A DNA stretch of 64,000 nucleotides, from NCBI RefSeq assembly GCF_000760115.1, contig NZ_JNAS01000001.1, positions 186,001-250,000 of the forward strand, read 5' to 3'. The notes beneath the pieces are model-generated. The model made no database searches and was not told the DNA's origin. It worked only from the letters and a program-made list of their open reading frames with translations. Positions 57,091 through 63,843 of this stretch are shown piece by piece (position 1 is the stretch's first letter; each line of letters starts with the position of its first letter). Source of the stretch: Prochlorococcus marinus str. SB (GTDB lineage: Bacteria; Cyanobacteriota; Cyanobacteriia; PCC-6307; Cyanobiaceae). Position numbers and translations under genes: made by a program.

Positions 57091-57480
57091 TTAATTATTA
57101 AATCCAGTCAATTTTGATAATTCTTTTAGTGAAAGTACACCCAAAATTAGTTTTTTATTTATTTCCCATGTGGGAAAGCCTTTAATTTTTTTATCAATGC
57201 ATAATTGAGTTTGACTGTTTATGCCATCTCTTGCACATTCAACTACATTAAGTTCTCTATAAGCTTGCTTTCCAAATAATTCACTTTGTTTAAGGCAATT
57301 AGGACACCAATATGCTGAATATTTAACTACACCATTATCTTTAAGGTATTTAGCCAACTCGATAGATTCCCTAGTGCTTTCTGAGGTGACTATAAGTTCT
57401 TTCTGATTATTTAAGTGAGTGCTACGTACAACACTTGGTAAAGTTAGCAAAACTATTAGTGGTAATAATAGGCGGTTCAT
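57091..57480 (-). CDS. Exported thioredoxin-like protein with CPNC motif
   Basis: A 129-residue protein with a signal peptide (MNRLLLPLIVLLTLPSVVRS) and a thioredoxin-fold core. The active site is C59-PN-C62 in YSAYWCPNCLKQ, the cis-proline is in GFPTWEI (near 103), and extra cysteines are C82 and C94. It resembles the thioredoxin domain fused to VKOR in cyanobacteria, but here stands alone. It is probably a periplasmic or lumenal disulphide oxidoreductase partner. Confidence 0.8.
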   Translation of the reverse strand: MNRLLLPLIVLLTLPSVVRSTHLNNQKELIVTSESTRESIELAKYLKDNGVVKYSAYWCPNCLKQSELFGKQAYRELNVVECARDGINSQTQLCIDKKIKGFPTWEINKKLILGVLSLKELSKLTGFNN

Positions 57481-57511
57481 TTATTTACTACTTTTCCTCC
57501 ATATTTTCTAA

Positions 57512-57628
57512 CTATCTTATCAAGAAAATTCGTATATCTTTATTTTTAAGTTTCTCTATTTGCTGAAGATTTTCAAGAAGATCACATATTTGATCTTGTA
57601 TATCTTCATTTAATTCACTTACTGCCAT
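57512..57628 (-). CDS. Predicted 38-residue helical peptide
   Basis: ATG at 57628 to TAG at 57512. MAVSELNEDIQDQICDLLEN is acidic and amphipathic, then LQQIEKLKNKDIRIF. Looks like one helix. Function is unknown; its reality is uncertain. Confidence 0.4.
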   Translation of the reverse strand: MAVSELNEDIQDQICDLLENLQQIEKLKNKDIRIFLIR

Positions 57629-57718
57629 TTATATTTAGAGTTTTTATAATCCAATTTTAAATCAAAAGTAAATTTACATACTTATTGTATTTATATTTAT
57701 TTATTGCTATTTTTTTAA

Positions 57719-57759
57719 AGCGGGCTAAGGTTCATATCTCCACGAGGATTTAGTCCGCT
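57719..57759. ncRNA. Strong hairpin, possible small RNA or terminator
   Basis: AGCGGGCTAA (57719-57728) pairs with TTAGTCCGCT (57750-57759) in a 10-bp stem with one G-U pair, around a 21-nt loop containing CTCCACGAG. The plus strand is followed by GAATTTTTAAA, the minus strand by a longer U-rich stretch (CTTTAAAAAAATAG reads as A on plus). G+C is far above the surroundings. Confidence 0.45.
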
Positions 57760-57880
57760 GAATTTTTAAAGATTCAATTTTTTTTGGATTCCTATTTAAA
57801 AAGTTGATTAGAAATATTTAAACATATTTATCTTTTCTTAATTTCTAAATTCCATTGAAAAGCATTCTCATATAAACATT

Positions 57881-57897
57881 AATAGTGTGACACTATT
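57881..57897. promoter_or_regulatory. 17-bp perfect palindrome, third RHH-operator-like site
   Basis: AATAGTGT-G-ACACTATT is a perfect odd palindrome. Its core AGTGTGACACT (57884-57894) is identical, over 11 bases, to the reverse complement of the site at 58278-58288 in the promoter of the adjacent RHH gene. It touches the RHH gene's stop codon. Confidence 0.55.
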
Positions 57898-58262
57898 TAT
57901 TCAATAATGTTGTTATTTCGCTTCATAACTTTCTTAAAATACTTAAACTCAATAAATTCATGCATCATTTTGATATTTTCAGATAATACTTTTTTATTAA
58001 CTGCATATTCATCCACATTTAGTGGAGATTTATTATTTTCAGAAAATGTTTCGTGATCAAAAGAAATGTTTATAAAATCATCTTTATCATTTCGATTTTG
58101 ACTAAAAGTTTCATTTAACACACCTCGAGACCTCAACGCTTCCTCAACCAATAAACCTGTGACCTTTGACTGACTAAACTCATTAGCTGTGCACAATTTT
58201 TCAATAATTTCATGCACTTCTTCACTTGGCAAAAAACCAATTCTTTTCCTCGGAGAGGGCAT
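57897..58262 (-). CDS. Ribbon-helix-helix (CopG/MetJ-like) regulator
   Basis: A 121-residue protein from the ATG at 58262 (an upstream in-frame ATG at 58295 would start inside the putative promoter). The first 48 residues fit the RHH fold: RKRIGFLPSEEVHEIIEKL (strand and helix A) and FSQSKVTGLLVEEALRSRG (helix B). The rest is acidic and unrecognised. Probably a dimeric repressor that binds the AGTGT-N-ACACT sites around its gene (inferred). Confidence 0.7.
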   Translation of the reverse strand: MPSPRKRIGFLPSEEVHEIIEKLCTANEFSQSKVTGLLVEEALRSRGVLNETFSQNRNDKDDFINISFDHETFSENNKSPLNVDEYAVNKKVLSENIKMMHEFIEFKYFKKVMKRNNNIIE

Positions 58263-58277
58263 AATTAAAAAAAAATT

Positions 58278-58310
58278 AGTGTCACACTTGCACATTATAA
58301 GTGTTGCACT
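58278..58310. promoter_or_regulatory. Two-site operator overlapping divergent promoters
   Basis: Two 11-bp half-palindromic sites, AGTGTCACACT (58278-58288) and AGTGTTGCACT (58300-58310), lie 22 bp apart centre to centre. Between them on the minus strand is a TATAAT box (58294-58299) for the RHH gene. A plus-strand TATATT (58310-58315) abuts the second site ahead of the gene at 58340. This is the layout expected of an autorepressed divergent promoter. Confidence 0.6.
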
Positions 58311-58339
58311 ATATTTAATTTAAGTCAACTATTTTTGCT

Positions 58340-58492
58340 ATGCATATTTTATTATTTCCTGTCGGATTTATTCTTTGGTATCTAGCTTATGAAGCAAAAC
58401 CTATCATTAATGATGAAGTAACGCTGAATTGGGAAGAAACAAATACAATTAAAAGAAATAAACTTTTAAAATTAATCAACGAAAGCTTTTAA
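58340..58492 (+). CDS. Small membrane-associated protein, 50 residues
   Basis: ATG at 58340 to TAA. MHILLFPVGFILWYLAYEAK is a hydrophobic helix, followed by an acidic then basic tail (VTLNWEETNTIKRNKLLKLI). Its promoter region is shared with the RHH gene. Not a recognised family. Confidence 0.55.
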   Translation: MHILLFPVGFILWYLAYEAKPIINDEVTLNWEETNTIKRNKLLKLINESF

Positions 58493-58494
58493 AA

Positions 58495-58668
58495 TTAACT
58501 GTTAATCGATTTTGACCATTCCTTGTGTTTATTATCTAGATCTGAGATTAACTGTTTTTGATAAGTAAATTTGAGTTGATTTTCGTTAAGTGATTTTTTT
58601 GTGATAATCATCTCTTTAGAGAAAAAATTGGGAGTGTTAGAACTACTAATTTTTTTTTTGACTTCCAT
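58495..58668 (-). CDS. Small basic protein, 57 residues
   Basis: ATG at 58668 to TAA at 58495. The translation starts MEVKKKISSSNTPNFFSKEM and is Lys/Ser/Asn-rich with a predicted helix (LNENQLKFTYQKQLISDLDN). No family recognised. It is convergent with the gene at 58340 (2 bp between stops), a layout like that of real genes in this window. Confidence 0.5.
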   Translation of the reverse strand: MEVKKKISSSNTPNFFSKEMIITKKSLNENQLKFTYQKQLISDLDNKHKEWSKSINS

Positions 58669-58830
58669 ATAATAAATTCATCTATTTTTTTTATATGACT
58701 TATAAGGTTATAGTCTCAATATTTTTATATTCTTTTTACATTTCCTTCATATGTGTTTTTAGCACGTTTGTAAAAAATATTAGTTTATTAAATAATAAAG
58801 GCTATATTTAAACAAAATATATTTTTTATC

Positions 58831-59004
58831 ATGAATCTAAAGGAGAGAGGGATTACTGTTGGAGATTTACTAATAATACTAATAATAATAATTACTTCTA
58901 CACTATTAATTAAATCATTTAGCAAAGATAAGAAAACAACACTTAATTATAGTAATCAAGAGCAAGTTTCTTATAAGAAAAATTACTGTCAAAAATTTAT
59001 TTGA
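58831..59004 (+). CDS. Small single-helix membrane protein, 57 residues
   Basis: ATG at 58831 to TGA. MNLKERGITVGDLLIILIII continues ITSTLLIKSF as a single membrane helix, then a polar tail with one Cys. Preceded by a 162-bp gap with A+T-rich DNA. Resembles the small conserved membrane proteins typical of high-light Prochlorococcus (from recall). Function unknown. Confidence 0.6.
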   Translation: MNLKERGITVGDLLIILIIIITSTLLIKSFSKDKKTTLNYSNQEQVSYKKNYCQKFI

Positions 59005-59113
59005 ATAGCTTATATAAATTATTTATAAACTCTTAATTAATACAATTAACTATTAAGTTTCTCTAATATCAATTTAAAGAATTAATAATTATCAAAAAAA
59101 GAGCTTATATAAT

Positions 59114-59290
59114 TTAAATATTTTGATGAAATGATTTAGAACCTTCCCATTTCAAATTTTCCTTTAAATCATTGAAATCATTTGATATTGACACTAAATT
59201 CACCATTTGTAGAATTTGAGTTTTATTTAGCCTATTAATAGCAATAAGTTTATTAAGCATTTCTAAAACAGATTTATCATTGATATTCAT
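59114..59290 (-). CDS. Small helical protein, 58 residues
   Basis: ATG at 59290 to TAA at 59114. MNINDKSVLEMLNKLIAINR then LNKTQILQMVNLVSISNDF, likely two or three helices, soluble. No recognised family. Independent gene on the minus strand within the small-protein region. Confidence 0.5.
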   Translation of the reverse strand: MNINDKSVLEMLNKLIAINRLNKTQILQMVNLVSISNDFNDLKENLKWEGSKSFHQNI

Positions 59291-59475
59291 TGTTTGTATA
59301 AAAAACTATGATCCTTTAATTTAAATACTTTATCTTATAATTTTAAAAGTTTCTCTTAAAATTTCATTATATATTTTATGCTAAATATATTATGATCAAA
59401 AAATAAAACTTCTACTGATAAGTAAAAATCTTTAGCTCACTTTCTTATAAATTCGTTTATTGTAAAAAGAAAAAA

Positions 59476-59646
59476 ATGAAAAAAAACTCTAAGAAAGATT
59501 ACCTTAATAGAGATGAAGTTAATGAAATGATTGAATCCGCTTTAAGGAGACACAATAGAAGATCTACAATAATATCAAGTGTACTTGGGTGGATTCTAAT
59601 AGGAGGTTATTCGTTTGGACTTTTTCAAGCGGTTCAAAATGTCTAA
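59476..59646 (+). CDS. Small membrane protein with charged N-terminus, 56 residues
   Basis: ATG at 59476 to TAA. A basic N-terminal half (MKKNSKKDYLNRDEVNEMIE) is followed by one hydrophobic helix (SSVLGWILIGGYSFGLF). Likely an inner-membrane peptide with a cytoplasmic head. Function unknown. No hli signature (ExxNGRxAM) present. Confidence 0.55.
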   Translation: MKKNSKKDYLNRDEVNEMIESALRRHNRRSTIISSVLGWILIGGYSFGLFQAVQNV

Positions 59647-59709
59647 TTAATCTTTTCTTTAAAGCAGAACTTGCTAGATGATAAATTAATATAAGACTAA
59701 ATATTTATT

Positions 59710-59931
59710 ATGACGGAATATATTGAGGCAAATCTTAAAGCGATAAGAAAATATTTAAAAAAACGAAAACTATATACATCAAAATTAAATAATGCTTCGA
59801 TAATGGAAGAATTCAAAGAATGGAGCAAAGATCCATTACCTGAGACAGAATCAATTTGGACTTTACCTGACTTAACGAGGAATGAAAGACTAAAAAATTT
59901 TTGTCGCTCAATTAAGAAGGAAATAAGATAA
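59710..59931 (+). CDS. Hypothetical protein, 73 residues
   Basis: ATG at 59710. MTEYIEANLKAIRKYLKKRK then TESIWTLPDLTRNERLKNF; soluble and basic, mostly helical. No family recognised. Ends 4 bp before the convergent small membrane protein gene. Confidence 0.6.
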   Translation: MTEYIEANLKAIRKYLKKRKLYTSKLNNASIMEEFKEWSKDPLPETESIWTLPDLTRNERLKNFCRSIKKEIR

Positions 59932-59935
59932 GTTT

Positions 59936-60094
59936 TTAACTACCTAGTTGTATATGATTTACCTTTAAGTAAAAATAACCCGCAAATCCAACTATATTCA
60001 AAATTACAACGAAAATCCAAGCTCCAATTGGCTGGTTAGAATCAAATTTTTTTATTTTAACTTTTTCCTTTAGTCTTTCAATATATTTAGCCAT
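59936..60094 (-). CDS. Small membrane protein, 52 residues
   Basis: ATG at 60094 to TAA at 59936. Basic N-terminus (MAKYIERLKEKVKIKKF), then one helix (IGAWIFVVILNIVGFAGYFYL). No hli-type chlorophyll-binding motif. Function unknown. Convergent with the 73-residue gene. Confidence 0.55.
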   Translation of the reverse strand: MAKYIERLKEKVKIKKFDSNQPIGAWIFVVILNIVGFAGYFYLKVNHIQLGS

Positions 60095-60397
60095 AATTAA
60101 AAATATTAAAAAGAATATTTACAATTATAGAGTGTTAAATTTTAAGGAATCTTAAATAAAATAAAATTTCTTTTAATTCGAATTTTTATTGTCAAACCTG
60201 TTAATGGGATATTTAATTAACTCCTTTTTAAGATTTTTTAAAAGTTTATTGTGATTCAAAATTGTAAATTTCTTAGTAAAGGAATAGTGCCATTTCATTG
60301 AATTAAAAAAAAACTTGCTAATTCATTATTAAAAAAATTATAATACTAATTACGGTCATTAAGACCATACATAATTTAAATAAGGACAAATTTTTTC
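60095..60397. other. Upstream region of the peroxiredoxin gene
   Basis: 303 bp without a credible ORF. The right end holds the peroxiredoxin promoter (see separate entry). The rest is A+T-rich with no notable repeat or hairpin that I can see. Confidence 0.6.
60315..60344 (+). promoter_or_regulatory. Putative sigma-70 promoter of the 2-Cys peroxiredoxin gene
   Basis: TTGCTA (60315-60320), 18-bp spacer, TATAAT (60339-60344). A short GGTC-ATTAA-GACC inverted repeat (60354-60366) lies in the expected leader, before the ATG at 60398. Confidence 0.5.
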
Positions 60398-60982
60398 ATG
60401 AGCTTAAGAGTTGGCCAAGAAGCACCAGATTTTAGTGCTACAGCAGTATATGATCAAGAGTTTAAAGAGATTACACTTTCAGGTCTAAGAGGTAAATGGG
60501 TTGTTCTATTCTTTTACCCACTAGATTTTACATTTGTATGTCCAACTGAAATCACTGCATTTAGTGATAGATACCAAGATTTCTCGGCACTTAATACGGA
60601 AATACTTGGGGTATCAGTTGATAGCAAACACTGTCATTTGGCTTGGATACAAACCCCAAGAAATGAAGGTGGTATAGGTGATATTAACTATCCTTTAGTT
60701 TCTGACTTAAAAAGAGAAATTTGCCAGGCTTACAATGTTCTAAATGATGATGGGGAAGCTGATAGAGGTTTATTTCTTATCAATCCAGAAGGAGTAGTTA
60801 TGCATACGACCGTTAACAAGGCTCCTGTAGGTAGAAATGTTGATGAAACGCTAAGGATTCTTCAAGGTTATCAATACGTAGCGGCAAACCCCGATGAAGT
60901 ATGTCCAGCAAATTGGACCCCTGGGGAGAAAACAATGTTAGAGGACCCCAAAGGTAGTAAGGAATATTTTTCTGCGCTATAG
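60398..60982 (+). CDS. 2-Cys peroxiredoxin (AhpC/Prx1 type)
   Basis: A 194-residue cytosolic thiol peroxidase. Peroxidatic cysteine C48 in [12 protein letters not shown] and resolving cysteine C169 in [13 protein letters not shown] (in [10 protein letters not shown]) and a C-terminal YF (KEYFSAL) match the motifs linked to inactivation-prone, eukaryote-like 2-Cys peroxiredoxins, as in plastid 2-Cys Prx. It acts as an H2O2 scavenger of photosynthetic cells. It has a visible promoter. Confidence 0.95.
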   Translation: MSLRVGQEAPDFSATAVYDQEFKEITLSGLRGKWVVLFFYPLDFTFVCPTEITAFSDRYQDFSALNTEILGVSVDSKHCHLAWIQTPRNEGGIGDINYPLVSDLKREICQAYNVLNDDGEADRGLFLINPEGVVMHTTVNKAPVGRNVDETLRILQGYQYVAANPDEVCPANWTPGEKTMLEDPKGSKEYFSAL

Positions 60983-60997
60983 AAGGATTAGAAACAT

Positions 60998-61750
60998 TTA
61001 AGTAAGTATTGAGTAGTAAATAATTATAAAAAAATAAAAAATAAATATATTCAAAAAGGGGGCAATATCCTCCCTTTGAGGTTTGGGCACTATCCAATCG
61101 CTTAAATTAGTTTTATATGATATGAAGGACCACGTATAAAAAGAAATTTCTATGGTGACTAGGATAAAAAGATTAATTAAATTTAAGTCATTTAAACCAA
61201 AATATCTATAAATATGAAATTGATCATCAACACTAATATTATCAATTTGAAGATGCCAAAGACAGAGTGAAATCAAAATAAAATTTATCAATATTATTTT
61301 TTTTAACAGAAACCTAGATCTCTTAAAAATTAATAAGATAGAAATTAAAAATATGAAAAAACTTAACTGTTGAATATCCGGTTTTGGTACATTAATTCCT
61401 TCAAGAAATAAATTTAATATAAGATCAAAATTTATATATATATAATCAGCTATTAAGTAAGAAAGAAATATTAAATTTATTGCTACCAAGAATAATAGTC
61501 TTTTGCCTTTAATTACTTTTATACTATCAATTTTATCCTTATTAAATTTATAGTATGTATAGTTTTTTAAAGAGTTTAAACACACTAAAGATGGACATAT
61601 TGCACCGCTCAAATAGTAAAGGATTGAATAAAAGGAAATATCATTAATATTAAGTGAATACAAATTAAACCATTGTTTTTGTACAAATGGAAGAATAAGT
61701 AAAAATGAAAGTGTAACTATTAACTTCGATGTATTGTTTTTAATTATCAA
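60998..61750 (-). CDS. Conserved hypothetical multispanning membrane protein
   Basis: A 250-residue protein with about five or six hydrophobic segments (VTLSFLLILPFV, YYLSGAICPSLV, LLFLVAINLIFLSYLI and others). C-terminal SDWIVPKPQREDIAPFLN is polar. No family recognised. Start is TTG at 61750. It lies 33 bp downstream of the FtsH-like gene and is likely cotranscribed, so a functional link is possible but not shown. Confidence 0.75.
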   Translation of the reverse strand: MIIKNNTSKLIVTLSFLLILPFVQKQWFNLYSLNINDISFYSILYYLSGAICPSLVCLNSLKNYTYYKFNKDKIDSIKVIKGKRLLFLVAINLIFLSYLIADYIYINFDLILNLFLEGINVPKPDIQQLSFFIFLISILLIFKRSRFLLKKIILINFILISLCLWHLQIDNISVDDQFHIYRYFGLNDLNLINLFILVTIEISFYTWSFISYKTNLSDWIVPKPQREDIAPFLNIFIFYFFIIIYYSILT

Positions 61751-61783
61751 GAAAATATTTTTTTTTAATTTAAAACAATTAAA

Positions 61784-63538
61784 TCAAACTTTCAATAATT
61801 TAGAAGTTGTTAATTTAAAAACTTTTTTATCTATAGTTTCTTGATTTAAAAGTATATCAACTAATTTATCTAGTAAGACTCTGTTTTTTTTCAATATTTT
61901 TATTGAATTATTTAATGAAATTTTTGAAATATTTATGATTTCATTATCTATTCTAGAACTGGTATTTTCTGCTATGAGAGGCTTTCTTCTGAATAATCCA
62001 TCTCCTAAATACATTTCATTATTATCAGAATCCATTGAAATTGGACCAATAATTGAAAATCCATATTTTGTAACCATTTCCCTTACGATATTTGTCGCAT
62101 AAGAGATATCATTCATGGAGCATTGAGTAATTTCACCTTCACCAAAAACTATGGTTTCTGCTGCTCTTCCAGCTAAAGCAACTTCAATTTTTGAAAATAA
62201 TAATTTTTTTGAAATCAATCCACTAGAAATTACATCTTCGTCAGGACATATTTTTGTATATCCTCCTATAAATCCAGATCTAGGTAAAATCGTAATTTTA
62301 TCAACTGATTCAATTCCATTTCTCACAGCAGATACAATTGCTCTACCTACTTCGTTATAAGCAATAATTTTTTTCATATTAGGAGAAGTTATTAATGAGC
62401 TTCTCAGGCCAATAGTAATTTTATCAAGAGCATTTTCTATATGAAGATCACTGATTAATTTAGATTCGTCTCTTGCACAGTGAATAGCACTCTCGTTCAT
62501 CAAGTTTGCAAGATCTGCTCCCGAAAATCCAACTGTTCTAGAAGCCCAATATCCTAAGTCAACTTCGCTTGAAAGTGGTTTTGAAAGTGAGTGAACTGAA
62601 AGAATTTTTTTTCTTCCATCTAAATCTGGAAGCATTACTTCAATTTTCCTATCAAATCTACCTGGTCTTAATAATGCTGCATCCAAAATATCTGGTCTAT
62701 TAGTTGCTGCTAAAACAATAATCCCAGAATTATCAGCAAAACCATCTAATTCAGTTAGAAGCTGATTAAGGGTTTGTTCTCTTTCATCATTTCCACCGCC
62801 GATCCCAGACCCTCTTTGCCTACCAATGGAATCAATTTCATCAATGAAAATTATACAAGGAGATTTTTCCTTAGCCTTGGAGAACAGATCACGAACTCGG
62901 CTAGCTCCAACACCAACAAAAAGTTCTACAAACTCTGATGCCGATATTGAGAGAAAAGGCACTCCTGATTCACCAGCAATTGCTTTAGCTAATAATGTTT
63001 TACCTGTTCCTGGTGGGCCTATTAGAAGAACTCCCTTAGGAACTTTTGCTCCAAGATCTTCAAATTTCTTTGGTTCTTTCAAAAATGTTATTACCTCTTT
63101 TAATTCCTCAGCGGCTTCAGGGACACCAGCTACATCATCGAATCTCGTTTCTACATCATCAATAGTTACAAATTTAGCTTGATTTTTGGTAAAACCAAAA
63201 GCTCTTGAAGCCAATTTTGATGTACTCCTCAAGATTAAGACTATAGCTAATATGAAAATCAGGAAAAGACTTATTGAAGCAAATGAATTAGCAGCTGAGG
63301 CTTCTTTTCTACTGTTGTTAATAGTTAGATCTACCTTATTTTCAGTAGCCTTTTCAAGGATTAATTGATCGTTGTAGAGGATAGGTATTTTAAATTTATC
63401 GCCATTTTTATACAAAACATCAATTTCTCTCTGTCTTGGATAGAAAAATATTGATTCTATTTTCCCCGTCTCTATATCTTCTAAAAGATCAGAATAACTT
63501 GATTTAGAATCTGAATATGAGAATTTTGATCTAAACAC
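61784..63538 (-). CDS. FtsH-like AAA+ protein, protease site lost (FtsHi-type)
   Basis: A 584-residue FtsH homologue. Single membrane helix at about 89-104, where active FtsH proteins have two. AAA+ module complete: Walker A GPPGTGKT (174-181), pore loop FVG (207-209), Walker B IIFIDEID (229-236), [23 protein letters not shown] (278-297). The protease helix reads AYNEVGRAI (393-401) in place of AYHEAGHAL: both zinc histidines are gone (N395, R399). Third-ligand Asp D477 in [11 protein letters not shown] is kept. Start GTG at 63538. Probably a chaperone or a partner in mixed FtsH hexamers. Confidence 0.92.
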   Translation of the reverse strand: MFRSKFSYSDSKSSYSDLLEDIETGKIESIFFYPRQREIDVLYKNGDKFKIPILYNDQLILEKATENKVDLTINNSRKEASAANSFASISLFLIFILAIVLILRSTSKLASRAFGFTKNQAKFVTIDDVETRFDDVAGVPEAAEELKEVITFLKEPKKFEDLGAKVPKGVLLIGPPGTGKTLLAKAIAGESGVPFLSISASEFVELFVGVGASRVRDLFSKAKEKSPCIIFIDEIDSIGRQRGSGIGGGNDEREQTLNQLLTELDGFADNSGIIVLAATNRPDILDAALLRPGRFDRKIEVMLPDLDGRKKILSVHSLSKPLSSEVDLGYWASRTVGFSGADLANLMNESAIHCARDESKLISDLHIENALDKITIGLRSSLITSPNMKKIIAYNEVGRAIVSAVRNGIESVDKITILPRSGFIGGYTKICPDEDVISSGLISKKLLFSKIEVALAGRAAETIVFGEGEITQCSMNDISYATNIVREMVTKYGFSIIGPISMDSDNNEMYLGDGLFRRKPLIAENTSSRIDNEIINISKISLNNSIKILKKNRVLLDKLVDILLNQETIDKKVFKLTTSKLLKV

Positions 63539-63560
63539 TAATCTTTATAAGTGATTAATA

Positions 63561-63574
63561 AAGCATATATGCTT
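63561..63574. promoter_or_regulatory. Palindrome in the divergent ftsH-like/rpmF gap
   Basis: AAGCATATATGCTT is a perfect 14-bp palindrome 23-36 bp upstream of the FtsH-like GTG. It may be an operator or part of the leader RNA; by chance such a site is unlikely but not impossible in AT-rich DNA. Confidence 0.3.
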
Positions 63575-63617
63575 ATTTAAAAAATTGACGTATATAAACA
63601 AAATATACTCAAAAGTT

Positions 63618-63645
63618 TTGGAGATAACCAGTTAAAGGTTATATT
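63618..63645 (+). promoter_or_regulatory. Putative promoter of rpmF
   Basis: TTGGAG (63618-63623), 16-bp spacer, TATATT (63640-63645), ahead of the rpmF ATG at 63670. Plausible but weak. Confidence 0.35.
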
Positions 63646-63669
63646 ATTATATGGAAATAAAGAAACAGA

Positions 63670-63840
63670 ATGGCTGTACCAAAGAAGAAAAAATCAAAGA
63701 GCAAAAGGAACCAAAGGCATGCTGTTTGGAAAGGTAAAGCAGCAATAGCAGCTCAAAAAGCTATATCTTTAGGTAAATCAGTTTTAACTGGGAAAGCTCA
63801 AGGATTTGTTTATCCTATTGAAGAAGAAGAAGAAGAGTAG
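63670..63840 (+). CDS. rpmF: 50S ribosomal protein L32
   Basis: A 56-residue basic protein ending in an acidic run of six Glu. [20 protein letters not shown] is the conserved L32 start. It lacks the zinc-binding CxxC pair of other L32 proteins, as is usual in cyanobacteria. ATG at 63670; convergent with the ycf20-like gene (3 bp between stops). Confidence 0.95.
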   Translation: MAVPKKKKSKSKRNQRHAVWKGKAAIAAQKAISLGKSVLTGKAQGFVYPIEEEEEE

Positions 63841-63843
63841 CTT

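Noticed and set aside
58694-58720. Fourth copy of the 48-bp repeat
   Set aside because: Only a short similarity (GACTTAT...TTATAGTCTC) is seen, without the conserved left half; cannot be separated from AT-rich background.
58831-60094. High-light-inducible (hli) genes among the small membrane proteins
   Set aside because: None of the single-helix proteins has the chlorophyll-binding ExxNGRxAMxGF motif.
60334-60360. PerR-box-like sequence (TTATAAT-N-style) near the peroxiredoxin promoter
   Set aside because: Only the left half matches the TTATAATnATTATAA consensus; the right half agrees at about 4 of 7 positions, which is expected in AT-rich DNA.
62826-63182. 118-codon plus-strand ORF
   Set aside because: It is antisense to the AAA+ domain of the FtsH-like gene, whose motifs explain the sequence fully.
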